Shown here: piece after piece, positions 1-10,339 of the stretch
Layout: each line of letters begins with the position of its first letter
Position numbering within the stretch: position 1 is the stretch's first letter
Assembly (NCBI GenBank): GCA_005406025.1
Contig: BGZK01000094.1
Coordinates: 62,001-126,000, forward strand
Direction of reading: 5' to 3'
Length of the DNA stretch: 64,000 nucleotides
Source of the DNA: Eumeta japonica
Taxonomy: Eukaryota; Arthropoda; Insecta; Lepidoptera; Psychidae
Notes under the pieces: model-generated
Seen by the model: only the letters and a program-made list of their open reading frames with translations
Databases searched by the model: none
Told to the model about the DNA's origin: nothing
Made by a program: the position numbers and the translations under genes

Positions 1-760
1 TTTTCTTTTGTTGCGCTGATATATTTTACGACCATGTCTGTAAACAGAACATGTCGTCGAATAGGTGTGAAATATTAGAGGTGAGGGTTTTATCGGTCGT
101 ATGAGACATTTGTTCGTTTTGCTTTAAGTCTACTAAATAGAGGGTTCGCCTCGCTAAGGTTTCTGGGGGATTAACAATGGCATACATTCTTTTTTTTTGT
201 ACTGTTCTCGGAACATGTATGTTAAGCCAAATAAATAAATAATGAAACTCGATCGCATTTCTCCAGAAAATAATTTATAACAATACTACACTTCCTCTGA
301 CATTGACTAATGAAATCATATTACGTAATTTGATGTATAGTAGCCGGTATTTGTGGTGAAATTAACAGACGATAAAATTCACTTTATACTCACAATAAAA
401 TGTGAGTGAGTTACCGTCATAAACTCTCGCGTTTTTTATTGGAGCTAACTCGGCGGCGTCGTCGACTCTACTGTGACGATTGCAGTCCGCCGTTAGGTTA
501 AACGCTAGTTTATGGCTATTTTGCCTCCATTAATAGCTTTACTACGCACCCACCCCGTGTCGGTGACACCTCCTACGTGTTCTGTCTGCATACATTCGCT
601 TTACCTATTTGACATTTTTTTTACATATATTATTTAAATTTTGTTTTTCTGATGAATAAAATCACAATTAATCATAAATTTAAAATTACGTTAATCTCCA
701 ACTTAACTTATCAGTTAGTCGTAAGGTTGATCTTTAGTGACTGAAAGCTGAGTCGAAGAA
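1..760. other. Abd-B upstream non-coding sequence
   Basis: This AT-rich stretch has no believable reading frame. It lies directly upstream of the CpG-rich block that precedes Abd-B exon 1, so it probably holds promoter-proximal regulatory sequence. Composition becomes more GC-balanced from about 430 to 600, where a few posterior-Hox-type motifs occur (annotated separately). I see nothing that marks another gene here. Confidence 0.5.
430..530. promoter_or_regulatory. Promoter-proximal TTTAT-type sites
   Basis: TTTATTG is at 435-441 and TTTATGG at 509-515. The second overlaps ATGGC (512-516), the reverse of the Pho/YY1 core GCCAT. TTTATGG is the classical high-affinity Abd-B site and also resembles Caudal sites. 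Finding one beside a Pho-like core about 1 kb upstream of the Abd-B coding start suggests autoregulation or Polycomb input. That is inference; two short motifs in AT-rich DNA can arise by chance. Confidence 0.3.
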
Positions 761-774
761 AGCTTATCAAACGT

Positions 775-1080
775 TTGCCTTTCAAGGAGAAAGAAGCTCA
801 GAGTAGAGTGCGCTGTGGTTGTAGACGTGTGTCGCGTGTGTGGCCGCCCGCCGCTAGATGCCGCACTCGCAGCGCGCGCGTGTGTGCGCAGCCCGTGCCG
901 CGCCACACCGCGCCCGCCGCCCGCGGCCGCTCTCCGGCCGTCAGATACACGCGCGCTGTCGGTCTTTGCACTCGCGCCGCCCGCACGGCCCGCAGCACGC
1001 GATATACGATCGCTCGAATCGCGTTCGCTATTTTGTTACATCGTCTCGTAGTTTTAATTGGAACGTAATAAGATTCTTAT
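775..1080 (+). promoter_or_regulatory. CpG-rich block, probable Abd-B promoter / 5' leader
   Basis: This is a sharp island of C, G and CpG-rich sequence (densest at 840-1000) in an otherwise AT-rich neighbourhood. Several overlapping frames are open only because of that composition; none resembles a protein. It lies about 500-780 bp upstream of the Abd-B ATG on the same strand, as expected for a core promoter and start of the 5' leader. An AGACGTG match to the DPE core is at 823-829, but no Inr sits at the required spacing, so I do not assign a start site. Confidence 0.4.
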
Positions 1081-1352
1081 ATTAAAATAGAACAAAACTT
1101 CATCAAAAAGTGTTTTCACGAACTTCAATGTGAAAAAACGTATTTCAATTTAATAAACAACTGATAGAGTTGACGTATTTACGTGCTGGACAAAATATCG
1201 AAAATTATCGCTTTGTGTGCGAACTTATGCCGGGGTGATATTAATTAGGGAACGGCTCCGAAGAAATTTTCGTTTATAATTTTTGATTACAGTTTTAAAA
1301 TTACGAGACCCATTCGACTGTGAACTAAATCGGCAATCGCGTTTTATATTTC

Positions 1353-1406
1353 ATGTGCGGGTGGTGTGTCGGTGGCGGGTGTGCAATGCGCTCGCGGCGC
1401 ACCTGA
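1353..1406 (+). promoter_or_regulatory. Upstream ORF 1 in the Abd-B leader
   Basis: An ATG at 1353 opens a 17-codon frame ending at TGA 1404-1406. It is in the same frame as the main Abd-B coding sequence, so its stop also proves that the Abd-B frame is closed upstream and that no longer AUG-initiated product can start in this exon. If transcribed, it is a candidate translational brake on Abd-B. Transcription of this segment is inferred, not shown. Confidence 0.35.
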
Positions 1407-1473
1407 ACCGGCCCATTGTGTCGTCTCGTCGGCCCCGTGGCTTGCCCCGCCGCCACACTGTACCCTGACAACC

Positions 1474-1566
1474 ATGTCGGGGGCCTCGGCGCGGCCTGCG
1501 ACGCGACGGCCGCGTCGCCAGCGCCCGCCTCTGGCCACTCAGCCGGCTCGGCCTGGTGGACCATGA
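1474..1566 (+). promoter_or_regulatory. Upstream ORF 2 overlapping the Abd-B start (ATGA)
   Basis: An ATG at 1474 opens a frame one base out of register with Abd-B. It ends at TGA 1564-1566, inside the presumed Abd-B start at 1563, giving an ATGA stop/start overlap. The encoded 30-residue Arg/Pro-rich peptide looks like a shadow of GC-rich sequence rather than a selected product. The geometry would allow termination-reinitiation or leaky scanning to set Abd-B output. Confidence 0.35.
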
Positions 1567-2151
1567 TGAACGGCGTGGGCGGCGCGCTGTACGAGGAGGC
1601 GCACGCGTCCCCACCCGGTGGTTCGCCGCCCGCCCCGCCCGCGCCCGCGCCGCCCTCCGCCTCCAGCGCTTCGCCTGCCTCCGTGGGCTCCAACCCTCCA
1701 CAGCAGCCGCAACCACAGCCGTTACACATCCCGGCAAAACGCTACGAACCTGAGCCAGGAGTCATTCGGCATGCACAGCAACCCTGGGGCTACCCACCTG
1801 ATGCACCACCCACCTTTGAACACCAATACCCCACTGCACCCACCTACTATAACCTGCCCGGAGAGCGCGACCGTAAGTCGACCGCGTTGCCCTTCTGGCC
1901 GGCTGCAGCTGGCGGAGGCGAGTACAAGCCGTACGCAGATGGAGGTTGCCACCAGGGTTTCTCCCAACCCTGTTGGAACTATCCTTATGGTGCGCCGCGA
2001 GGTGATCAGCCACTGTCCTATGTGGGTGGTGAGGAGAGACGTGCCGTCGTATCTGAGGCCTCTAGTTTCACTCATGACGCGTACGGACTACGGAACTACG
2101 CGCCTGATGCCGTCACCAGCGCCCCCTACCCGCCTCCAGGAACTCTACCCG
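1563..2151 (+). CDS. Abd-B: Abdominal-B, exon 1 (N-terminal region)
   Basis: This encodes residues 1-196 and the first base of codon 197 of the posterior Hox transcription factor Abd-B. The start is ATG 1563, in good context (acc before ATG) and directly doubled (MM); an in-frame TGA at 1404 rules out an earlier AUG in this exon. Residues about 15-55 are Pro/Ala/Ser-rich with a Gln-Pro run, followed by PLHIPA at 53-58, a motif also found in the N-terminal half of Drosophila Abd-B, then a Tyr/Pro/Trp-rich stretch with WNYPYG. The exon ends at a GTTAGT donor (intron starts 2152), and the frame hits TAG at 2154 if unspliced. Phase 1 matches exon 2 exactly. The frame stays open without AUG back to about 1407, so an alternative upstream exon giving a longer isoform remains possible. 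Lacking the homeodomain, this exon was identified through its motif and its join to exon 2. Confidence 0.88.
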
Positions 2152-2414
2152 GTTAGTATATAAATAAATAAATAATGCTTATACATTTACTTTGAACGCA
2201 CTCCACGTTCTGGTGGTAAATTTTTAATTTGTAAATCCTAGTTTGAAATTTAAAATGGGAATAATCCAAATATTTATTGACATAAAACACACCACCAGTG
2301 TGGAATGTGATTTTATTAACAAATTAACATTTTCAGTAGTTAGAAAGTTTTGTTTAAATGTTATAAAATGGGTTTTTCAACCTTGACCCTTGTGAGAACA
2401 TCAAATCCTCTGGA

Positions 2415-2530
2415 CGCTAGATGGCGCGGCGCGCCACACGTATGAGTGTGCGTGCGATGGCTGTGTGCACGCACACCACCGTTCATGTCGCTGTGTGCCC
2501 TCACATGCTTCGGGAAGAAACAACGAACTC
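2415..2530. other. GC-rich patch inside the Abd-B intron
   Basis: This short GC-richer segment starts about 260 bases into the intron and contains GGCGCGCC, an ATGGC (Pho-type) core and a GTGTGCACGCACAC self-complementary run. A 62-codon frame crosses it but has no recognisable domain. It could be a small intronic regulatory element or an unrecognised alternative exon. The sequence alone does not decide. Confidence 0.2.
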
Positions 2531-3829
2531 TGATTTCACGGGATTGTTTTTCTCGCAGGCGCCTGAAGAAAGTCAGCTTTTTTCTAACTATGAAATATGT
2601 ATATGAACTACCATGACATTTATCTCTAGCTTAATATTTTCATCGTAATCTGATATCAAATATAAAAAAATGCCCTTGTGTTACAATAATCGTTTGTTAA
2701 CAAAACTTATACTTACATGGGACATATTTTTTTTTAATCAATTATATTTTTCATAGTTGATTCTCAAGTTAATAGTATACTTTTATAGCCTATTTCTTCA
2801 TACAAAAGAAAATCGAGTACGTTTCGTACTTTCATGTTTAATATAATTAACACAACATTTGAAATAGTGATTAACATATTATTAAAAATATGTACTCCGT
2901 TAAAATTATTCAGTATGTTATATTTTTTGACATCATTAAATATAGTACGTACAAATAGTATATGATGAATAGCTTCAATTACACAATTTTTGGATCACTT
3001 TTTTTTAAAATAGACCAGGTTGGTAGAAAAGAGGTTACTATTATTTCCGTATATTTTTTTCAATTACTATTCTTTATCGTATAGCTTCAACTGTACTTTT
3101 TTTCAGAATTTTGTACAATGCTTCTTAACATTTTTGCGGCAGTCTTTACTGTACTATATTTATTTAAATTAAAATCAAAACGATTATTTTAAAATTTACA
3201 GGGTTCATTGATGGATATTAAAGAAGTTATCTAAAATGTGTTTATAAAGGTTATCGAGTAAAATGTTTAAAGAGAAAAAATATTAAGACACTCAAAAATA
3301 GACATAATGACTACATAGAACGAGACATATGCTAATGCTATTATGCAAAAACTGCTTTTGGAATTTGTCGTTTTCTCGAGCATTGTCCAACTATATCTCA
3401 AAATATTGAGAGAAAAATTCAGAACTCTAGTATATTTATTGCTTACAGCTGTAGAATTTATTAATATCTGGAATTAGTAATTTGTAATTGCTCCAATCTA
3501 ATTTTCGTAATCCAACATTTCTAAGTACTTGCCATATCAAAGGTTAACTATATTTTTCAAAAATAATAGATAAATCATGCGTTTGGACAATTTTAACAAT
3601 AAAAATAACATCTACGAAAACGTATATAATGAACATAAATAATGTGCTCATGACGTAATAAGATGTATAGTTTAAAACTATATAGTAAATATTAACAAGT
3701 TGGGTGGACTTGAAAACTTGAACTAAAACATGGACTTTAGAACGCGAAAACGTAAATATATTTATTATTTGTATATTTAATTTTTATACCTTATTTTTTA
3801 TTCAATAATCTCTTGAACACATCAACAAA

Positions 3830-4590
3830 TAAAGTTTAGCGCGGCACGCGTCCTAAACTGAAACAGCCGTTCGAGAGATCCCGCCGGACCGAATCAAAAC
3901 ATTTTCCCACAGACGACCATAAATTTGATGAATGAACGTAACACGTGCTGTGTAAGTTTAAAAACGGGCCGTAAGCACCGTTTTATAGGCAATGTAAAAC
4001 GGTGGCGCTACGACCGACAATAAATTAAAGCTAACGTAAAATAAAGCGCCAATAAAAATGTATAACTAATAAATAAACACGATACCTGCGCGTTAAGACA
4101 ATAAACGGCCCATCCTTAAGTAGGTGCAATAAACAAAATATTGCCACAATAAACACATTACCGGTAGACGAGGCGATAAACGGCGCTAGTGTACCTGCCG
4201 GCCGCCAGCGTCAGCGCTCTGCATACGGCCGCTACTATATCACTTTTATGATATCGTAAAACCGCGGCGACGACTTAGACATGCAATAATACGGTTTTCT
4301 TTCTCGAATCACGGCGGCAAGTTGTAATTACGGAAACACAACTGCCATGTCAATATAAGAGCAATAAAAAACGCTCCATTCATAAAGGCGTGCGGCGAGT
4401 GCACTCGCGCGCCAGTCCGCTAGATCGCGTCCTGCCCATAAAGATGGGTTTTATCGCGGCCGCGCCACGCCGGAGGTGTAACTTGACATCGTTTCGCGTA
4501 GAGCGCGCATATAATGACCCATTAAAAGGAAACAATTGTTCAAAAAGTTATACGAGTGTCGGCGTCGTTTTATGATTGTGTATTTACAGC
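3830..4590. promoter_or_regulatory. Candidate intronic enhancer: dense TTTAT-type Hox/Caudal site cluster
   Basis: A GC-richer island of about 750 bp carries at least 13 matches to the posterior-Hox/Caudal core TTTATNR or its reverse: CCATAAA at 3917 and 4436; CAATAAA at 4018, 4050, 4099, 4127, 4147 and 4362; CGATAAA at 4174; TCATAAA at 4380; TTTATGA at 4245 and 4569; TTTATCG at 4450. All six CAATAAA copies point the same way. Abd-B and Caudal proteins are known to prefer TTTATGG/TTTATTG-type sites. Position in the first intron of Abd-B suggests an autoregulatory or Caudal-driven enhancer. AATAAA is also the polyadenylation hexamer, but the C/G/TATAAA variants make that a poorer explanation. 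Function is inferred. Confidence 0.5.
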
Positions 4591-5659
4591 CTACCTGCCA
4601 CGTTGACATTGACTTTGATTTCTGAATTTATTGCTTCGTAAACGGTTTTAGGAGCGCGTAGTGTGCGGACTCGCCGTAATCGATTAAGTACGGATGTTAG
4701 TCATTGAGTGTTGATGAATAGCCCATACATGCATATGTTTTTATGATAATGGGTCAAAGACTCACATAATATTTTAATTTTGAAATCATACTGTAAAAGG
4801 ATTTAATATTCATACAACATTTTATAACTAATATTTATTTTATCAATAAGTAGCAAAGTCTTTGTATTCCCTCAAAAGTAATGTATACGAGCATACGAAA
4901 AAAAAAATATACAAAATAATGGAGCTCTATATGCTCAGTGTATATAAATTTTTAAATACCTGAAATTCATCAAAGTTGCTATTTTCTAAAATTCCTTCGT
5001 AGGATATCGACAAAGTACTGAAATCCTTTTTGCTTGGGGCAGTTGTACATTTGGGTAAAAATAATTATATAAAAAACCATGTGTGTATGTATTTATATGT
5101 ACACACGTAAGAGTTATTCTTCTTTGGTGTAAACAATCAAAAATAACTCCAAAAATTTCATCTCGCGTGCCAGTACCAACTCTACATTATTAAAAACAAG
5201 TGCACAAAATCGATTAATTTTCTATGTATTTATATACAAAATCAACTAATATACAAAAAATTATTAGAAAAAACTATTTATTAAATATAATGTACCCAAT
5301 AATAGTTAAATAATAAATTATAATATAATAAATAGAAAAAATACATTTCTACCGACAATTAACCTCAAATCCATAAATATATTTAAATAAATTTACAATG
5401 TAAAAAATAACACTTTTTTCATTAGTATTCACAATAAATTATCACAATAATTAAAAAAACACACACACGTATATACTTATATATTTTATTCGCATTTATA
5501 TGAAACACAAGATTCAGAAATATTTCAAAATATTTGTATTTGTACCTCCTTGAATGTAGTTATAAGTTCTTATGCCTACGAAAACGTACGAGGTATAGAT
5601 GTCCTTACTTTTCCTTTGTCGGAAACCATTTCTGCAAAACTTGAGAGACATTTACCAAC

Positions 5660-5773
5660 TAACTTCATGCTGTCGATTTAGATGTCAGCATGTGCGCAAA
5701 CTTCATGGTTTTGATTTAGATGTTGGTATGCGCGCAAATTTTGTGTTGTGGATTTAAAGGTCAGTATGCTCGA
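5660..5773. repeat. 38-bp tandem repeat, three copies
   Basis: Three diverged copies of a 38-bp unit start at 5660, 5698 and 5736. Each carries a recognisable 'cttcatg...gatttag.tg...tatg.gcgc' pattern: the first two are close, the third more diverged. This is a small minisatellite in the Abd-B intron. Repeats of this kind can act as spacers or as clustered protein-binding sites; nothing here shows which. Confidence 0.75.
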
Positions 5774-6489
5774 GAATCTCAAAAATTCGCATTGATCATT
5801 TTTTCTCAACGCGCCAAAAGAAGAATAATTTCAAAACTCGATAAAACTCCTATAAAATATTGCGCAGATAATCAATACCTGCAGTAGTTGTCGTTCTCCA
5901 ACAATGCGAAACCTTTTCAGGATTATTATTCAAATTTGTCTTTTATAAAACTTACAAGTACTAAAATATGTAATGCGAAATAATAGTAATTGTGAAAAAT
6001 CATATTTAATATTAGGTGTGTGCCCGCGACATTAACGCACTTCTCTCGTTGTCCAAAGCTCTCGTATTCGGAAGTTGTAATTACTTCATTGCGTAACCAA
6101 ATATTAGGGCGCTACCTGAGACTTTACGACCTGACTCAGTTTTATTACTACCGATCGATTTCGTTATTTCTTTGTACACAAATCCCTTGACTAATGAAGC
6201 CGACAATAGGCGATTATAATGGCTTTCGTCGTGAAATAACTTTTTTAATTCACTTGAATTATTTTTACCATCACATATATTGTGTTACAAGCATCAAAAT
6301 AGAAAAGTAAAGAGTTAGAGCAACTGGAAAGAATTGAACAAACGATAATGGCTTCGCGTTAGACGAGGCCTAGGAAATTGGCTTCATTTGCTTTGTTAAT
6401 GATTTCTCATTCTTTCCTTTTTTGTCGCCAACAAATCCGGCAAAGGAGAAGTAAATAGACAAAATTTAACAACACTCGTCAACTAAAGT

Positions 6490-6621
6490 CTTGAATTGAA
6501 GAATTACTTATTAAGTTTTAAACTTCCTATTAAGAAAATTTCGTCAGTTTGAAGTTGAAGAAAAGTTGTCAATCTAGTTTTGAAAAATCGAATTTTCATC
6601 AGATCTCGAAGTTTTGATGTC

Positions 6622-6686
<65 letters not shown>

Positions 6687-7140
6687 TCAGTGTGTTTGAG
6701 CCAGTCATAACATTTAAACGGCTTAACCGATATACCGCTTAAGCTTAATATGGTTTATGATTTTCAATAGAATTTTACCCCATTTAGGTTCCCAGTAAAT
6801 TTTAGCTCATTTTCACTAACAGATTTTAAGGATGTTTTTTGAATGAATTTTAAACAATATCCGACCGGTACTTCCCAAAATCCAATCAGCTCTATTTCTA
6901 AATAAATTGAACCGAATGCCGTTTAATGAATCAAAATCGGTAAATCTTTTCTAATGATATTGTAGTCAAAATTTGTTAAAAAGTGTTTTTCATAATCACT
7001 TTTATATTTTAAGCGGATCGGTTTTAGAAATTCCGTCACATTTTTCGAGTTTAAGAGACTGTCCAACGTCGTAAGTGACATCAAAAACGGTTGATTTTTT
7101 TCCAAAGCATCGTTTTCAAAAACAAAAAAACTGTTTTATA
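6490..7140. repeat. Interspersed repeat-like segment around the GT tract
   Basis: This segment has 'attttcatcagatct' about 30 bases before a GT-rich tract, and later 'taagagactgtcc' and 'gtgacatc' motifs. A similar ordered set occurs at about 20470-20960 ('attttcatcagatct', a GT/GC alternating tract, 'taagagatgtcatc'). The two loci therefore look like diverged copies of one non-coding repeat that carries its own dinucleotide tract. Similarity was judged by eye and is weak between the landmarks. Confidence 0.35.
6626..6679. repeat. (GT)n microsatellite
   Basis: This is an uninterrupted run of about 27 GT dinucleotides, followed by an imperfect tail (ATGTGTGTCAGTGTGTTTG). It sits inside a larger interspersed repeat-like segment and is likely length-polymorphic. 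Confidence 0.95.
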
Positions 7141-7768
7141 AAATAACGATACAAAAATACCTTTTATAGTTTTTATGTGTGTGTAATAAAACGACCTAAA
7201 ATATGCCGACTTCTAATTTTTATTATCTTAAAATTTCTTACCCACCGACTTCTTCCACTAAGGAGAAAAAAACTGATTCTACTCTACGAGAACTATGTAT
7301 CACATTCATCTCATATTGTTTACTCTTAGAGAAACAAAAATCTAAAATAAACGGACATGAGACTTACCCGAAAACCTGTGCAAAAATATTATAACTTGAC
7401 CTTCGAACTTGACACTGCCGCTCTTATCCATTCAGACATCAATTTAGTTGAACAAATAATAAATTGACATATTTTTGAACTTATTATGACATTTCAATAC
7501 TTGAACAAAAATATTGTAATTTTTTAATTTGTTGCAAATTATTATTATAAATAATCTTCCCTTTGTAAGAAAAGGAAAATTATAAATAAACCGAAACTAA
7601 GTTTGATTTTTGCTTTCGAACTAACGTTTCAAGTTAGGTTATATCATTAATAAAATAAAAAATGTAAGTCGCCAAAACACTGATATTGCTTTTAAAATAT
7701 TCATTTTGGTACGATAAGTATTTGACTGATAACAAAAATGTTATTTGTATTTTGTTATATAGTTATAT

Positions 7769-7837
7769 ATGTAATCAATAGTTGGCTCCAAACGTTCGGA
7801 GCCAAAAATCTCGTTTGCAGCTAACTATTAATTACAT
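7769..7837. repeat. Imperfect foldback
   Basis: Arms of about 19 bases (starting 'atgtaatcaatagttggct' on the left) pair with only two mismatches, around a spacer of roughly 30 bases. The spacer side has a further 6-bp stem, ggctcc/ggagcc. This is probably a small MITE remnant in the intron. Confidence 0.55.
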
Positions 7838-7849
7838 CACACAAATTTT

Positions 7850-8260
7850 ATGACTTTTGAAGCATTCCTTGTCCATGGTCCAGGTTGTCACAATTGTACG
7901 ACTTCCCTTGGTGTGACGTCACAAATTTAGCAAATTTTAATTAAGAAATTATAAAACTATAATATAATAACATTTTCAAAAACATTTTCAACATTATTTC
8001 ATTTTATAATCCATTATAAATCCAATTTAATTTCAAATCAACAATAAATCAAGCTATTTAGAATATTATTTTTTAAAGCGAGAAATAGACATTTGTCGTT
8101 ATAGTTGTAGTTTAGAATATTAATACTTTACATTTACAAATGTGACCTTACAAAGGTTATGACTCGTCCCTCTACTCTTGTCACACGATGTCACACTTTG
8201 TTGACCCCTCCCACTCTTTTAACTTGTTATACAATTTATGGATAGCCCCTTTTTCTTATA
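7850..8260. repeat. MITE-like fragment related to the 8571-8921 element
   Basis: This segment shares the 'tgtgacgtcaca' and 'ccctcccac' style motifs of the neighbouring element and ends with 'aatttatggatagcccc' at about 8236-8252. That is the same terminus seen inverted at 8571. A matching left terminus is not evident, so I read it as a truncated or rearranged copy. Confidence 0.45.
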
Positions 8261-8570
8261 TTATAATAGATATGAAAAAATAAAAAAATAAAGGCTTCAG
8301 GATTGCTTTTTATATTTTTACCAAAGAACAGAAATGGAATGTTCCTATGAGGTGAAAGGCAACACATGTTACTTGTTCATGTGAATGGTTTTTCTATGTT
8401 ACCATTTTAGGCATGTTGATGGTAAAAATACAATATGGAAGATTATGTAGTGAAACTTAATGGGTTTAATCAATGACAAGTTAAAGTCAAGTCTTAAAAA
8501 GCTCTTCTAAATTAATGCGACCTGTATAACTCAGCTTCTTTAAGTGTTTTTCAACTTTTCTATAGGAATA

Positions 8571-8921
8571 TGGGGCCATCCATAAATTACATCAAATATT
8601 ATGGAGAAAGGAAGTGTCCAACAAAGAGTGACATCGTCTGACAAGGTTGAGAGGAGCAAGTTATATGCTTCGTGGCATCACATGTATAAATTTATAATAT
8701 TAAAATTCTCAAATCAATAAAAACTTTTAAATGTTTAATAAAAAAAAATTATGGAAATAATCTAGGATGTGCTTTTTAATTAATACCTACTTTGTGAATT
8801 GAAATTTGATAAACATGTGACGTCACATTAAGGGTGGGGGAGTCATATAAATGTGACTATTTGTGACAAGTAGGAGGGGGTTTGTAAATCATGAAAATCA
8901 TTTGACGTAATTTATGGACGG
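8571..8921. repeat. MITE with terminal inverted repeats
   Basis: Termini of about 22 bp ('ccatccataaattac...' on the left; 'gtaatttatggacgg' on the right) match at about 20 of 22 positions when inverted. The interior is about 350 bp with TGACGTCA and G-rich 'ggtgggggag' motifs and no coding capacity. A partial copy lies just upstream (7850-8260). I found no clear target-site duplication. Confidence 0.6.
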
Positions 8922-9293
8922 CAACGGACGGTAATTTATCGATGATTTCCTATTGGAATAATTACTTATGTCCATTCCAAAAAATAAATATTTATAAACA
9001 CAGTAGCAGGCAAGTTTTTCATATTACACAAAGGCTATGTACACTACATAATATGCAAAATTTACCTGCTACCTGTTCTCACTACAATAATGTTAAGCAG
9101 TGCCATTTATCTAATTTATGTCATGTAGTGCTGCTATCTGTTGTCGAGTACGTTACATTAAGTGTATCGGTTCTTTAATACGACATCCACTAGAATGGTA
9201 AAGAAAAATTTTTTTAACTTTTCTACGGAAAACACATGTATGTCTAAAATTGAAAAACAAAAAATTATAAAATAAAAATTTTCATCTAAATCG

Positions 9294-9363
9294 TTAGATC
9301 CATTTCTGAGATACCAGAAATAGATCCATTTCTGAGATAGAGCAATATATATATATATTGCTC
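9294..9363. repeat. Short direct repeat next to a 24-bp palindrome
   Basis: 'tagatccatttctgagata' occurs at 9295-9313 and again at 9321-9339. It is followed at 9340-9363 by a perfect palindrome, gagcaa + (TA)n + ttgctc. This looks like a local duplication beside a TA-rich palindromic insertion point. Confidence 0.7.
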
Positions 9364-9419
9364 AAGGATTGCTCACTTAAAATAAAAAGCTGTAGCATAT
9401 TCTAGAAAAAAATAACAGC

Positions 9420-10145
9420 ATTAGTTGCACTAAAACAGCATTTTTTTTCAGTGTCAGTGTCACCTAACACCGGGGTGACACAAACCTTTGTGTCACCCCA
9501 CCACAGAAATATACCCTCCCACAATCCTTTTATTTCAAGTTCAAGATATTGGACCTTAAATGCCAACGTGGAAGCTCGACGGTACGGATTTGGAGCTACT
9601 TGACAGCCGTCGTCGCCAGTGCGGTGACAACGCTCATAACCCACGGCTTGAGATGCTCTCCGAGGCAGCGCCGGCCTTTGGGTCGAGCGAGTAGAGCAGT
9701 TGCTTTAGCGCCATATAACTAGGAGCGCTAAAAAACCAAATGCAAAAGACGATTTTCAGCAAAAAATAAAATTTTGATGTTGCTTTTGGAAAAACATAGA
9801 ACAGTGTTAAAATACTTAAAGTTAATTAATTTAATTTAAGCTTAATATGCGTCGATGTTTGCAATAAAAACCTATTTTGAAAAATTATCAATTATTATTT
9901 GCTTATCATGAAGTTGAATTAGAATTTCTGGAAAATTAGAGCACTGACTTGTCTCGTAGACAAGTCAGTGCTCTAACTTAGAATCTCGCTCCACTCCATT
10001 TAAAACTAGGGCCGGCGCTGCTCCGAGGCCCGAACCGACTTGCTTACTTTGGTTTAAATAAAAACTCATTCGTCAGTTTTCCCGTGTTTAGGCTTCGAAC
10101 TCTCGTAACTTCTGATTCAAAAGTAACGCACTGATTATTGTTCTT
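9420..10145. repeat. Interspersed repeat, copy 1 (with inserted hairpin)
   Basis: This contains ordered landmarks shared with 10905-11345: a 'cccacaatc.tttt.atttcaa.ttcaag' block, then 'aataaaaactcatt', then a 'ttc.aa.g.aacgc' block. GC-rich pieces (9570-9720) sit inside AT-rich DNA. No transposase or reverse transcriptase can be read. A perfect hairpin at 9936-9976 interrupts it. I treat it as one decayed copy of a non-coding or heavily truncated transposable element. Confidence 0.45.
9936..9976. repeat. Perfect 19-bp inverted repeat with 3-base loop
   Basis: The left arm at 9936-9954 pairs perfectly with the right arm at 9958-9976, around the loop cgt. The arms start ttagagcactgac. Such a perfect stem is rare by chance. 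It may be a short palindromic transposon remnant, a small-RNA hairpin or a recent snap-back duplication. It sits in the Abd-B intron. Confidence 0.9.
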
Positions 10146-10287
10146 ATTTATATTCTTGTTGGTAGACATAATAACACGACATTATTAATAAATTAATAAC
10201 ATAAACAAAATTTGACGCACTTTAATATTTACCTTCATCATTCTTTAATCGTTTTCTTAATAGAAAACGTCAGTGGTGGATATTTAG

Positions 10288-10339
10288 TAAAATGCGCGGT
10301 GATAATCATACTAATGTATGATGTACACCGCGCATTTTA
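10288..10339. repeat. 52-base hairpin in the Abd-B intron
   Basis: The outer stem of 14 bp (10288-10301 with 10326-10339; core aaaatgcgcggtg) is perfect. It is followed by a 3x3 internal loop, an inner 7-bp stem (10305-10311 with 10316-10322) and a 4-base loop taat. The shape is like a small pre-miRNA, but it is equally compatible with a palindromic MITE. It is + or - symmetric, so strand cannot be assigned. Confidence 0.8.

Noticed and set aside
823..829. DPE-dependent core promoter for Abd-B
   Set aside because: AGACGTG matches the DPE core, but no initiator lies at the required spacing (A+1 would be 796; the nearest TCA places A at 800).
1416..1562. Extending the Abd-B protein upstream of ATG 1563
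   Set aside because: The frame is open back to about 1407 but has no ATG there and is closed by TGA at 1404. It would need a non-AUG start or an unseen upstream exon.
1325..1737. Long minus-strand frames over Abd-B exon 1
   Set aside because: Gly/Ala/Arg-rich shadows of GC-rich coding sequence on the other strand; no independent evidence.
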